Origin: an uncultured Lachnospiraceae bacterium
GTDB taxonomy: Bacteria > Bacillota > Clostridia > Lachnospirales > Lachnospiraceae
Length of the DNA stretch: 64,000 bases
Reading direction: 5' to 3'
NCBI GenBank assembly: GCA_902798585.1
Contig: CADBXF010000010.1
Coordinates: forward strand, 1-64,000
Positions 8,825 through 17,096 of this stretch are shown piece after piece; position 1 is the first letter of the stretch; every line of letters begins with the position of its first letter. The translations under genes and the position numbers were made by a program. The notes below the pieces were generated by a model. The model worked only from the letters and a program-made list of their open reading frames with translations, searched no databases and was not told the DNA's origin.

Positions 8825-9154
8825 ATGATCCGTGCGGAATTTTATAAAGATGCCCGCGACGGCCGGCTGATCGGGTTTTCCTGTATCGGGCACGCCGGTT
8901 TTGCGGACAGCGGAAGAGACATCGTTTGTTCCGCCGTATCGGCATTGACGCTTTCATGTGTCAATTCCGTCACGGAACTGACCGAAGATCATGCAACCGT
9001 GAGCGAGTCGGACGGCGAGCTCAGCTGCATGGTGGATGCTCCGGTCGGACCGGAGAGTGAGTTGTTGCTGCGTTCTCTGCAGCTTGCGCTCACAACCATC
9101 GCGGAGGATTATCCGCGTAATGTTAAGGTTACTGTGAAATGTTTATTCGATTAA
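8825..9154 (+). CDS. prp: Ribosomal-processing cysteine protease Prp
   Basis: This 109-residue protein of the YsxB/Prp family has the catalytic His and Cys in [18 protein letters not shown]. In Firmicutes, Prp removes an N-terminal extension from ribosomal protein L27. The neighbour rpmA encodes such an extension (NLQLF before AHKKG), so enzyme and substrate are adjacent. The ATG at 8825 is preferred over an in-frame TTG nine bases earlier because GGAG lies at good spacing before it. L27 follows 13 bases downstream. Confidence 0.93.
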   Translation: MIRAEFYKDARDGRLIGFSCIGHAGFADSGRDIVCSAVSALTLSCVNSVTELTEDHATVSESDGELSCMVDAPVGPESELLLRSLQLALTTIAEDYPRNVKVTVKCLFD

Positions 9155-9167
9155 GGAGGTAAGAGTC

Positions 9168-9452
9168 ATGTTGAGAATGAACCTTCAATTGTTCGCTCAT
9201 AAGAAGGGTGTCGGCTCCACGAAGAACGGCAGAGATTCCGAGTCCAAGCGTCTCGGCGCCAAGAGAGCTGACGGTCAGTTTGTTAAGGCCGGCAACATCC
9301 TTTTCAAGCAGCGCGGGACCAAGATTCATCCCGGTGTTAACGTCGGACGCGGCGGAGATGACACACTCTTTGCATTGGTTGACGGAACGCTTCGTTTTGA
9401 GACCAAGGCGGGCGGAAAGAAGCAGGCAAGTGTGTATCCGGTAGCCGAGTAA
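9168..9452 (+). CDS. rpmA: 50S ribosomal protein L27 with cleavable N-extension
   Basis: The 94-residue product is L27. Its N-terminus MLRMNLQLF precedes the mature start [15 protein letters not shown]. That is the Firmicute form, in which Prp must cleave after the Phe so the mature tail can reach the peptidyl-transferase centre. The start has a strong AAGGAGGT site overlapping the prp stop. Confidence 0.97.
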   Translation: MLRMNLQLFAHKKGVGSTKNGRDSESKRLGAKRADGQFVKAGNILFKQRGTKIHPGVNVGRGGDDTLFALVDGTLRFETKAGGKKQASVYPVAE

Positions 9453-9474
9453 TCGATCGGTATCAGGGAATCAG

Positions 9475-9510
9475 CCCCGTTTTGGCGTTCGCGTCGAAAC
9501 GGGGTTCTTT
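9475..9510 (+). terminator. Intrinsic terminator or attenuator after rpmA
   Basis: CCCCGTTT pairs with AAACGGGG across a GC-rich loop, followed by TTCTTTATT. It lies between L27 and Obg. No promoter is visible between it and obgE, so read-through probably supplies the downstream genes at a lower level. Confidence 0.75.
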
Positions 9511-9527
9511 ATTCATCAGGAGGAAGT

Positions 9528-10826
9528 ATGTTTGCAGATACTGCCATCATCACAATCCGTTCCGGTAACGGCGGTGACGGCCATGTCGGTTTCCGGCGGG
9601 AAATGTTCGTCGCAGCCGGCGGACCGAACGGCGGCGACGGCGGACGGGGCGGAAATCTAATTTTCGAAGTCGATGAAGGACTGAATACGCTGAATGATTT
9701 CCGCTATATCAAAAAATATGCCGCCGGGAACGGAGAGAACGGCGGTAACAACTGCTGTCACGGTGCCGACGGTGAGGACCTTGTTGTGCGTGTTCCGGAA
9801 GGAACCGTAATCAAGGATGCCGAGAGCGGCAAAGTGATTGCCGACATGTCACATGATAACAGGCGTCAGATTATCCTTCACGGCGGACGCGGCGGCAAGG
9901 GCAATATGCATTATGCCACGGCGACAATGCAGGTTCCGAAGTATGCACAGCCCGGCCAAAAAGGTAAAGAGCTTCGCGTTTTGTTGGAACTCAAGGTTAT
10001 CGCGGATGTCGGTCTGGTAGGCTTTCCGAATGTCGGAAAATCAACCTTCCTTTCGCGTGTTTCCAACGCAAAGCCGAAGATTGCGGATTACCATTTTACG
10101 ACGCTTCACCCGAATCTCGGTGTAGTTTCTCTGGAAGGAACGAACGGCTTCGTGATTGCGGATATCCCCGGGTTGATTGAGGGCGCGTCGGAAGGCGTCG
10201 GACTCGGCCATGAGTTTTTGAAGCATGTGGAGCGCTGTCGCGTAATTCTTCATATTGTCGACGGAGCTTCGGTTGAGGGTCGCGATCCTGCAGAGGATAT
10301 CCGGACCATCAATCGGGAGCTTGCGCAATACAGCGCGGTGCTTGCCGGCAAACCGCAGATTATCGCTTTAAACAAGATGGATCTGTATACCGAGGAGGAT
10401 CGCGAGGTTGCGATTGCAATGCTTCGCGAAGAGCTCGCATCCGATCTTCCGAACGCCGTGATTATGCCGATTTCCGCAGCGACAGGAATGGGAGTCCGCG
10501 AGGTTTTGTACGCACTTTGGAACATGCTTCAGGAATCCGAGGAAGAGCCGATTCAGTTCACGCAGGAATTCTTCCCCGAGACAGCAGGCGAAGAGTTTGA
10601 TGAGCCTTTTACGGTTGAGTACGATGCGGATTCCTCGATGTATGTTGTCGAAGGTCCCCGTATCGAGCGTATGCTCGGATATACGAATCTGGACTCCGAA
10701 AAGGGCTTTGAATTCTTCCAGAATTTCCTTAAGACGAACGGAATTCTGGAGCAGCTGGAGGCGCTCGGAATTCAGGAGGGCGACACCGTGCGCATGTACG
10801 GTCTGCAGTTTGATTATTACAAATAA
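9528..10826 (+). CDS. obgE: GTPase Obg/CgtA
   Basis: This 432-residue protein has the three Obg parts: a glycine-rich Obg fold (about 1-158), a GTPase domain with G1 GFPNVGKS, G3 DIPGL and G4 NKMD, and a C-terminal OCT domain (about 350-432) as in Gram-positive Obg. It binds the 50S subunit in late assembly and links GTP or ppGpp levels to growth. The start has an AGGAGG site. It follows rpmA in the usual order. Confidence 0.96.
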   Translation: MFADTAIITIRSGNGGDGHVGFRREMFVAAGGPNGGDGGRGGNLIFEVDEGLNTLNDFRYIKKYAAGNGENGGNNCCHGADGEDLVVRVPEGTVIKDAESGKVIADMSHDNRRQIILHGGRGGKGNMHYATATMQVPKYAQPGQKGKELRVLLELKVIADVGLVGFPNVGKSTFLSRVSNAKPKIADYHFTTLHPNLGVVSLEGTNGFVIADIPGLIEGASEGVGLGHEFLKHVERCRVILHIVDGASVEGRDPAEDIRTINRELAQYSAVLAGKPQIIALNKMDLYTEEDREVAIAMLREELASDLPNAVIMPISAATGMGVREVLYALWNMLQESEEEPIQFTQEFFPETAGEEFDEPFTVEYDADSSMYVVEGPRIERMLGYTNLDSEKGFEFFQNFLKTNGILEQLEALGIQEGDTVRMYGLQFDYYK

Positions 10827-10853
10827 GCGCATTTTGCGTTGAAAGAGGATAGT

Positions 10854-11144
10854 ATGACCAGTAAACAAAGAGCCTATTTAAAGGGCCTTGCAATGAATCT
10901 CGAACCGATTTTCCGCATCGGTAAGGCGAGTATAACGCCGGAGCTCTGCAATGCTTTGCGGGAGGCTTTGGAAGCGCGCGAGCTGATTAAGATAGCGGTT
11001 CTGAACAACTGTGACGACGATGCGAAAGAGCTCGCCGTGCTGATTTCCGAGAGAACCGGAGCGGAGACCGTGCAGGTCATCGGCAAGAGGATTGTATTAT
11101 ACAAACCTTCGAAGACCAAGGCCACCATTGTCCTGCCTAAATAA
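10854..11144 (+). CDS. yhbY: YhbY-type RNA-binding protein (CRM domain)
   Basis: This 96-residue single CRM-domain protein begins MTSKQRAYLKGLAMNLEPIF and contains the family GKASIT segment. YhbY proteins bind pre-50S particles. The ATG at 10854 with GAAAGAGG upstream is preferred to an in-frame TTG five codons earlier. It lies between obgE and nadD, as in many Firmicutes. Confidence 0.93.
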   Translation: MTSKQRAYLKGLAMNLEPIFRIGKASITPELCNALREALEARELIKIAVLNNCDDDAKELAVLISERTGAETVQVIGKRIVLYKPSKTKATIVLPK

Positions 11145-11192
11145 CAATCTGATCCGCTTGCGACTGATTTACAACGATTCGGGGGAACAATA

Positions 11193-12851
11193 ATGAAAGT
11201 GGGTATTTACGGAGGGACCTTTGACCCCGTCCATGCGGGGCATATAGCGATTGCGAAGAAGGCAAAGGAACAGTATAACCTCGATGTTGTGTTTCTTGTT
11301 CCGGCCAAAATTCCGCCGCACAAGAACAGTGTGGCGACATCGGACATTCACCGTCTTTCCATGCTGACGCTTGCGCTCACGACGGAGCCGGAGCTTGACA
11401 TTAATCTGATGGAATTCGAGAGAGAGGGCCGTTCCTATACTTCCGACACTCTCACGATTTTGCACAACGAACATCCGGAGGCAGAGCACTATTACATCAT
11501 GGGAGAGGATTCTCTCATCGATTTTCCGACCTGGCATGAGCCGGAAACCATCGCAGGTCTTGCGAAAATTTTAGTTGCGCCTCGGGAAGAGAATTCGATG
11601 GCGTTTGCAGAGCTTCTCGCCGCACGCAGCGAACAATACGGCAGCGTATTCTTTCCCATCGATCTTCCGTACAATCCGGTTTCCTCGACAGAACTGCGCG
11701 ATTGCCTTAGGAGAGGCGGGAGCGCTATGGATTTACCCGCGAGAGTGTCCGATTACTGCAGGCGTTTCGGCGTTTATTCGGATGCCCCGGGATGCCTTCG
11801 CACCGCGACGAAAACAAGCTTTGATTCCCTTGTAAAACAGCTCGAAAAACGTCTTCATATATTTCGTCTGTGGCACAGCATCGGTGTTGCATACACAGCT
11901 GCCAATCTGCTGCAGGCGCGCTTTGAGGACATGGGACGGAAGCCCGGCGACGACGGATGCTATGACGAAGTTCAGCAGGCGTTTCTGGCAGGCATTTTGC
12001 ATGACTGCGCAAAATATATGTCCATCCCGGAGTTGGTTTCCTATGCAAATCTGAACGATGTTCCGCATGAGCCGGAGCAGGAGACGACAGGCGATGTTTT
12101 GCATGCGCCGGTCGGTCGTTATATCGCTGAGCATGATTACGGTATCACAGATCCCGTGATTCTCAATGCAATCGGAAAGCATTGCCTGGGCGAAATCGGG
12201 ATGAACGAGGTGGAGACAGCCGTATTTACTGCGGATTTCTTCGAGCCTTACCGGGATCATCGCCCGATTGATATTACGCTTGCAAGACTGCGCGATATCG
12301 CTTTAAAGAATCTTACCGAGGGCGCCTATGAGGTTACAAAGGCAACAATTCGCTTCCTGGAAACCATAGGAGCTCCGATTTGCAGGCAATCGTACCTCGT
12401 GCGGGAAGATTTGGAAAAGCAAATAAAGAAAGAACAATCCGCGAAAGCGGATCAAACACAAAACAACAAGGAGAAAGAGAGTACCATGAGTGAGTACAGC
12501 TCGAAAGATCTTGCCAAGACAGCATTTTGCGCACTTGAGGACAAGAAGGGCTTTGATGTGCGCGTGATTGAGATTGACAAAGTATCCACAATCGCCGATT
12601 ACTTTGTGATTGCCGACGGAAGCAACGCCTCGCAGGTGGAGGCGATGGTCGACGAGGTGCAGATGCGCCTCTATCGCGATTACCGAATCGAGCCGAAGCG
12701 TGTTGAGGGCGCGAGAAACAGCGGTTGGATTTTGCTTGACTACGGCGATATTGTAGTTCATGTATTCTCGTCGCAGGACCGCCTGTTCTATGATCTTGAG
12801 CGCGTATGGCGCGACGGAACGACCGTAGATACCGCGGATTGGAAAGAGTAA
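11193..12851 (+). CDS. nadD: NadD-YqeK-RsfS three-domain fusion protein
   Basis: One uninterrupted 552-codon frame joins three proteins that are usually separate. Residues 1-195 are nicotinate-nucleotide adenylyltransferase of NAD synthesis (GGTFDPVHAGH; SSTELR near 164). Residues 205-400 are a YqeK-type HD hydrolase, a family that splits diadenosine tetraphosphate (RLWHSIGVA with H228; H270-D271 in LHDCAK; H304; H330). Residues 432-552 are RsfS, which binds L14 and silences idle 50S subunits (TIADYFVIADGSN; VRVIEIDK). A polar linker at 410-431 precedes M432, and AAGGAG lies 12 bases before that codon, so a free RsfS may also be made. No stop separates the parts. Gene order matches the normal nadD-yqeK-rsfS cluster, so fusion by loss of stops is likely. 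Confidence 0.9.
   Translation: MKVGIYGGTFDPVHAGHIAIAKKAKEQYNLDVVFLVPAKIPPHKNSVATSDIHRLSMLTLALTTEPELDINLMEFEREGRSYTSDTLTILHNEHPEAEHYYIMGEDSLIDFPTWHEPETIAGLAKILVAPREENSMAFAELLAARSEQYGSVFFPIDLPYNPVSSTELRDCLRRGGSAMDLPARVSDYCRRFGVYSDAPGCLRTATKTSFDSLVKQLEKRLHIFRLWHSIGVAYTAANLLQARFEDMGRKPGDDGCYDEVQQAFLAGILHDCAKYMSIPELVSYANLNDVPHEPEQETTGDVLHAPVGRYIAEHDYGITDPVILNAIGKHCLGEIGMNEVETAVFTADFFEPYRDHRPIDITLARLRDIALKNLTEGAYEVTKATIRFLETIGAPICRQSYLVREDLEKQIKKEQSAKADQTQNNKEKESTMSEYSSKDLAKTAFCALEDKKGFDVRVIEIDKVSTIADYFVIADGSNASQVEAMVDEVQMRLYRDYRIEPKRVEGARNSGWILLDYGDIVVHVFSSQDRLFYDLERVWRDGTTVDTADWKE
12468..12488 (+). promoter_or_regulatory. rsfS: Internal ribosome site and start for RsfS
   Basis: AAGGAG at 12468-12473, plus a GAGAG stretch, precedes an in-frame ATG at 12486 that sits exactly where free RsfS proteins begin (MSEYSSKDLAKTAFCALEDK). 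It may allow a separate 121-residue RsfS from the same message. The spacing of 12 bases is longer than ideal. Confidence 0.5.
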
Positions 12852-12881
12852 GCGCTGCGAAGAAAAGAGCGGAAAGAAACG

Positions 12882-12910
12882 AAAAACCCCGGAATAATCC
12901 GGGGTTTTTT
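12882..12910. terminator. Bidirectional terminator between rsfS and lexA
   Basis: AAAAACCCCGGA and TCCGGGGTTTTTT pair around an ATAA loop. It can end both the plus-strand Obg/NadD operon and the minus-strand lexA transcript. Confidence 0.92.
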
Positions 12911-12935
12911 CATGTGAAATATCAGCTGCAAATTC

Positions 12936-13550
12936 TTAACGATAAAAGCGGAACAAGCCGATGACGATACCGAGAATCATGCAGTCCGGCACAATAATCG
13001 GAGCGAGAGCGTCATTTTCCGGCTGAAGTCGAATATAACCGTTCTCCTTATAAAATGTCTTGACTGTAGCGGAATCCTCGATCAGAGCAACGACGGTATC
13101 GCCGTTGTGCGCGGTATTCTGACGGCGGACAAGAACACAGTCACCGTCGAAAATACCGACATTGATCATGCTGTCGCCCTTTACCTTAAGGAAAAATGTC
13201 TCGGCGTTCGGCATGTATTCGACGGGAATCGGAAAATAGTCGACGATGGACTCTGTGGCCAGCAACGGCTGACCGGCCGCAACCGTTCCGATGACGGGAA
13301 CATTGACAGTCTCGCGTTCGGTCGGACGGAAGGAATCATCAATAATCTCAATACAGCGTGGTTTCAAGGGGTCGCGACGAATGTATCCGTTCTCCTCGAG
13401 CGTTGCGAGATGAGAGTGTACGGACGATGTGGACTTCAAATGAACCGCTTCGCAAATATCACGGACCGACGGCGGATACCCTTTCGCCAGAATCTGATCC
13501 TTGATAAAAGACAAAATTTCCTGCTGCTTGGCAGTAATTTTACCGGGCAT
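12936..13550 (-). CDS. lexA: SOS repressor LexA
   Basis: This 204-residue protein has a winged helix at 1-65 ([20 protein letters not shown]) and an S24 autoprotease domain. The self-cleavage bond is A92-G93 in TVAAGQP; the catalytic pair is S127 (KGDSM) and K164 (TVKTF). It represses SOS genes until RecA filaments trigger cleavage. The ATG at 13550 with GAAGGAGG upstream is chosen; the frame is open further upstream but without family similarity. LexA boxes in its own promoter region indicate autoregulation together with the divergent yneA-like gene. Confidence 0.96.
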   Translation of the reverse strand: MPGKITAKQQEILSFIKDQILAKGYPPSVRDICEAVHLKSTSSVHSHLATLEENGYIRRDPLKPRCIEIIDDSFRPTERETVNVPVIGTVAAGQPLLATESIVDYFPIPVEYMPNAETFFLKVKGDSMINVGIFDGDCVLVRRQNTAHNGDTVVALIEDSATVKTFYKENGYIRLQPENDALAPIIVPDCMILGIVIGLFRFYR

Positions 13551-13589
13551 ATGGCTTTCCTCCTTCTTCAGAAATCCTTCAACATCCTC

Positions 13590-13618
13590 ATTATAGCACA
13601 CAAAAATCGAAAAAGCAA
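13590..13618 (-). promoter_or_regulatory. lexA promoter
   Basis: The minus strand reads TTGCTT, 17 bases, TATAAT, about 40 bases before the lexA ATG. Its -35 end touches the imperfect LexA box at 13617-13630. Confidence 0.65.
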
Positions 13619-13630
13619 AACATTTGTTCG
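13617..13630. promoter_or_regulatory. Imperfect LexA box
   Basis: AAAACATTTGTTCG keeps one perfect half (GTTCG) and the 4-base spacer of the Gram-positive SOS box CGAAC-N4-GTTCG. It overlaps the lexA -35 region, fitting weak autoregulation. Confidence 0.55.
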
Positions 13631-13648
13631 ATTTTTTGCAAAAAAGTG

Positions 13649-13677
13649 TTGACAAACCGAACATGCGTTCGTATAAT
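13649..13677 (+). promoter_or_regulatory. Promoter of the yneA-like gene
   Basis: TTGACA, 17 bases, TATAAT: a full-consensus promoter. A perfect LexA box fills the spacer, so repression should be tight until SOS induction. Confidence 0.9.
13658..13671. promoter_or_regulatory. Perfect LexA box
   Basis: CGAACATGCGTTCG matches the Gram-positive SOS box CGAAC-N4-GTTCG at every conserved position and lies between the -35 and -10 elements of the yneA-like gene. Confidence 0.92.
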
Positions 13678-13689
13678 AGCATCAAGACA

Positions 13690-13703
13690 AGAACAAATGT
13701 TCG
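13690..13703. promoter_or_regulatory. Second LexA box
   Basis: AGAACAAATGTTCG matches the SOS box except for the first base. It lies just past the -10 element of the yneA-like gene, at or beyond the expected transcript start. Confidence 0.85.
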
Positions 13704-13738
13704 ACGGAATCTGGATTTGAATTTCAGGAGACATTACC

Positions 13739-14143
13739 ATGAGAGCAGCAGTTAATAATTTCGAGTACGGATTTGACACGGATTGCTTCACGGAGACCGA
13801 AGCTGTGGCAAGAGTAAGACATATTCGCAATATGAAGAGACGCAGAGCATTACAGCGCCGCAGAAGCCGCAGAATCATGCTTCTGATTGCAGGAGCGGCA
13901 TTGATTCTCATTATCGCGCTCGGTGCGGCTCTTAACAGCAGCAAGGCGAAGTCCGATCGCGCGATGTATCTGACCTCGGTATGCGTGGAAGAGGGTGACT
14001 GCATCTGGAATATCGCCAAGAAGTATTATACCGAGGAATGCGGAAGCATGAGCGAGTATGTTCGTGAGATCAAGGCCACGAACGGTCTTACCGATGACGT
14101 CATCAAGTACGGTTATTCTCTGCTGATTCCGTATTATGAGTGA
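13739..14143 (+). CDS. YneA-like SOS division inhibitor (LysM protein)
   Basis: This 134-residue protein has a basic N-terminal cytoplasmic part (to about 45), one membrane helix (about 47-65) and a C-terminal LysM domain (SVCVEEGDCIWNIAKKYY onward) that would bind peptidoglycan outside the membrane. This layout, the divergent position beside lexA and the two LexA boxes match YneA, which delays cell division during DNA damage in Bacillus. Sequence conservation in this family is low, so the function is inferred. Its last 41 bases overlap the convergent ttcA-family gene. Confidence 0.85.
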   Translation: MRAAVNNFEYGFDTDCFTETEAVARVRHIRNMKRRRALQRRRSRRIMLLIAGAALILIIALGAALNSSKAKSDRAMYLTSVCVEEGDCIWNIAKKYYTEECGSMSEYVREIKATNGLTDDVIKYGYSLLIPYYE

Positions 14144-14894
14144 TTTCTTTCCTGTTCTCATTGACAGATGAGGTTTCTTCCGGCAGTTTCCATTCCGGAA
14201 GAGTGCCGGAGGCGATTGCTCGAAACAATCGTTCCCGAACTCCAGGAGCCTCGGTGTTCCATGCTTTTATCCAATTATGCGCACCCTCGCGGGTTGTTTT
14301 TCCATCCGCAGGACAGGGATTCTTAAAGACCGGGAGTTGATATTTGTTTGCAAAGCCGGCAACATCGCATTCGTTCACATAGATCAGGGGACGAATCAGT
14401 GTCAGGTTTATGCGGTCGAGATAGGTGACCGGCGCGAAAGTGTGAAACCTTCCCTCATACACGAGGGACATAAGCATCGTTTCAATGACATCATCCTTAT
14501 GGTGTGCATATGCAATCTTGTTACAACCGAGCACGACAGCAGCATCATTAAAAGCTCCTTTCCGAAGCTTTGCACACAAGCTGCAGGGGTTACTTTCCTT
14601 TCTTATATCGAAAACAATCTGTGCTATCTGAGTATTTACAATCGTCAATTCAACATCCAACTTTCTGCACAGGGATTCAATCTCAGAATAATCAATCGCA
14701 TACCCGAGATTTACGGAAATTGCCTTCAGCGTATATTTCTTCGGATAAAATCTGCGCAATTCTGCAAGCGCCCATAGCAATGTAAGGCTGTCTTTCCCGC
14801 CGGAGATACCGACTCCGATGATATCGCCCTCAGAAATCATATTGTAATCATCTGCAGCTCTTCTCACATAACTCAATAACTGCTGTAATTTCAT
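14103..14894 (-). CDS. ttcA: TtcA-family tRNA thiolation ATPase
   Basis: This 263-residue protein has the PP-loop SGGKDS near residue 31, a CxxC (NPCSLCAKLRKG) and a later single Cys in NPCPADGKTTR. Together these form the iron-sulfur and ATP sites of the TtcA group, which puts sulfur on tRNA bases such as C32. The exact tRNA position cannot be read from the sequence. The tail beyond about residue 240 is polar and overlaps the yneA-like gene by 41 bases, tail to tail. Confidence 0.85.
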   Translation of the reverse strand: MKLQQLLSYVRRAADDYNMISEGDIIGVGISGGKDSLTLLWALAELRRFYPKKYTLKAISVNLGYAIDYSEIESLCRKLDVELTIVNTQIAQIVFDIRKESNPCSLCAKLRKGAFNDAAVVLGCNKIAYAHHKDDVIETMLMSLVYEGRFHTFAPVTYLDRINLTLIRPLIYVNECDVAGFANKYQLPVFKNPCPADGKTTREGAHNWIKAWNTEAPGVRERLFRAIASGTLPEWKLPEETSSVNENRKEITHNTESAENNRT

Positions 14895-15016
14895 TGAATC
14901 TGTTCCTCGCTTTTTACGATTTTTCCCTGATTATATGCGGAAAATTGCGGTTAATTTATTCTCAGAGTATTATAACATTTTCTCGGCCGGGCGCAAGCAG
15001 TACAACAAAAACTATG

Positions 15017-15043
15017 GCGGTATACCGCATGTTATGGTATACT
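15017..15043 (+). promoter_or_regulatory. Palindrome and -10 element before moxR
   Basis: GCGGTATACCGC is a perfect 12-base palindrome. Ten bases further on, TATACT could be the -10 of the moxR promoter; the GGTATAC core occurs twice. The -35 is poor, which suggests an activator or repressor acts here, but none is identified. Confidence 0.45.
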
Positions 15044-15071
15044 ATGAAAAGTAATAGGCGGAGGAAATGTA

Positions 15072-15992
15072 ATGAATTCCAAGATACAAAGTGTTGTTAA
15101 TGAAATCAAAAAGAACATAAAAGGCAAGGACGATATTATTGTCAAAGTTTTGTGCGCCATGTTTGCCGGCGGTCATATTTTGCTTGAGGACATTCCGGGT
15201 GTCGGGAAGACTACACTCGCTTTGTCTATCTCGGAAGCTCTTTCCATGAGCTATCATCGCGTTCAGTTTACTCCGGATGTAATGCCGAGTGACATTACCG
15301 GCTTTAACATGTATAATGCGCAGACGCAGGAGTTTGAGTTTCATGACGGCGCTGCAATGTGCAACCTGTTGCTCGCTGACGAGATTAACCGTACTTCTCC
15401 GAAGACACAGTCCGCATTGCTTGAGCTGATGGAAGAGGGTAAAGTGACTGTCGACGGAAAGACATATTATCTTCCGAAACCGTTTGTTGTTATCGCTACG
15501 CAGAATCCTTTTGGCTCGGCCGGTACGCAGCGTCTTCCGGAATCGCAGATGGATCGCTTCATGGTTAGACTCAGCATGGGATATCCGAGTCACGAATCCG
15601 CAAAAGATATCCTCCGACAGGATTCCCTCGGCGAAATGATTCACCCTGTTATCTCTCAGGAAGAATTCCTTGGAATGCAGGAGCAGGTACATAATGTTTT
15701 TGTTGATGAAGCAATCTATGAGATGATTGTGAATCTGACGGAAGCGACCAGAAACAGCGAAAGCATTCAACTCGGCCTCAGCCCGCGCGGCAGCAAGGCT
15801 TTGCTCCGCATGGCCAAAGCGCATGCATTTCTGAATGACCGTAATTTTGTTTCACCCGAAGATGTTGTTGCTAATCTCGATTGCGTGATTACGCACCGTA
15901 TTGTACTCAGTTCACGCGCCAAGGCGAAAAACATCGATTCCGAGACAATTCTTCGCAAGCTCGCTGATACTGTATTTGTTCCGAAGCTTTAA
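15072..15992 (+). CDS. MoxR-family AAA+ ATPase
   Basis: This 306-residue MoxR ATPase has Walker A GVGKTT near residue 44, Walker B LLADEINRTSP near residue 100 and sensor 1 ATQNP. MoxR proteins are chaperone-like ATPases that act with partner proteins encoded next door. Here it heads a three-gene operon with a DUF58 protein and a membrane transglutaminase, the common composition of this cluster. The start has a GGAGG site. Confidence 0.93.
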   Translation: MNSKIQSVVNEIKKNIKGKDDIIVKVLCAMFAGGHILLEDIPGVGKTTLALSISEALSMSYHRVQFTPDVMPSDITGFNMYNAQTQEFEFHDGAAMCNLLLADEINRTSPKTQSALLELMEEGKVTVDGKTYYLPKPFVVIATQNPFGSAGTQRLPESQMDRFMVRLSMGYPSHESAKDILRQDSLGEMIHPVISQEEFLGMQEQVHNVFVDEAIYEMIVNLTEATRNSESIQLGLSPRGSKALLRMAKAHAFLNDRNFVSPEDVVANLDCVITHRIVLSSRAKAKNIDSETILRKLADTVFVPKL

Positions 15993-16007
15993 GTTACGGA
16001 GATCGGT

Positions 16008-17075
16008 ATGAAAAAGATTCTTACATGGATTTGCTATGTATTCCTACTGGCAATTCTTGTCGTTTTATATCAGTTTAACAATCATCCGCTGTCGCTGCTC
16101 GTTCTTTTTGCGGCAATCCTGTTGCCGATTCTGAGCATCGTTTCCTTTCGTTATGCATATCGTAAGATTCGGTTTTCCGTCGAGTTCCAAAGCTCTACGC
16201 TCAACCGTGGAGAGAAGACGGCGCTTGTGTTATGTGCTGAAAATTCCTCGCTGATTCCGATTTCCAAAGCTGTGTTTTCCTATCGGATTCTTAACGACCT
16301 GAACCCGAATGATATTGCGCATAAGGTGGAATTATCCGTAGGCCCGTCGGAGCATATGCGATACGAGGTCCCGATTTCTTTGATGAATTGCGGCAATTAT
16401 ACCGCAACACTTTCCGGGGTAGAGCTCTTTGACATTCTTGGCTTTGTTTCTGCCGTAGTCCCGGTGAATTCTGTATCTGAGGCAATCGTTTTGCCGAATC
16501 GTATGGAACTGCCGAAGATGTTTGAGGATTACCGGGGAAAAAGCAGCGACGAAACGCTGTATGAAAGGAACGAGAAAGGCTCGGATCCGTCCGAAATTTT
16601 CGAGATTCGCGATTACCGGGACGGTGATCGTCCTCAGCAGATTCATTGGAAGCTCAGTGCGAAAGAAAATAGCCTGATGGTAAAAGAATTTGCCGATACG
16701 ACGGGAGAGACATTTGAAATACTGCTGTGTCATGATTTTCGTGATGCCAAACAGCTCGATGCCTATTTTGATTTGATGTATTCAGTCGGTATTTTGCTTT
16801 CCGAAATGGGTTTTGTTTATTCGTTCTGTTATCTTCCGAACGATGCCTCGCAATTTGAGCGTATTACGGTGCAGAAGAAAGATCAGGTACAGGATTGCGT
16901 TGTGGCAATGTATTATCTGGACCCGAAAGCATCTGCGCGCAATACGGTTCTGCATCGAATCGGAGAAACGGAAGAACGGCAATGTCTTGTTCTTGCTGCT
17001 CAGCCGTTGCCAACGCAGGTACAGGCTACGGTTCTTTATGCGAAAGACGATTTGGCGGCATTGTATATGATTTGA
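16008..17075 (+). CDS. DUF58 domain protein
   Basis: This 355-residue protein has two N-terminal membrane helices (about 5-22 and 27-47), an extracellular-type segment, and the DUF58 core motif RDYRDGDRPQQIHWKLSAK near residue 200. DUF58 proteins have a von Willebrand A-like fold and accompany MoxR ATPases. It starts 16 bases after moxR. The molecular role is unknown. Confidence 0.9.
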   Translation: MKKILTWICYVFLLAILVVLYQFNNHPLSLLVLFAAILLPILSIVSFRYAYRKIRFSVEFQSSTLNRGEKTALVLCAENSSLIPISKAVFSYRILNDLNPNDIAHKVELSVGPSEHMRYEVPISLMNCGNYTATLSGVELFDILGFVSAVVPVNSVSEAIVLPNRMELPKMFEDYRGKSSDETLYERNEKGSDPSEIFEIRDYRDGDRPQQIHWKLSAKENSLMVKEFADTTGETFEILLCHDFRDAKQLDAYFDLMYSVGILLSEMGFVYSFCYLPNDASQFERITVQKKDQVQDCVVAMYYLDPKASARNTVLHRIGETEERQCLVLAAQPLPTQVQATVLYAKDDLAALYMI

Positions 17076-17096
17076 GGTTGTTTCCCGGAGGTTGCC

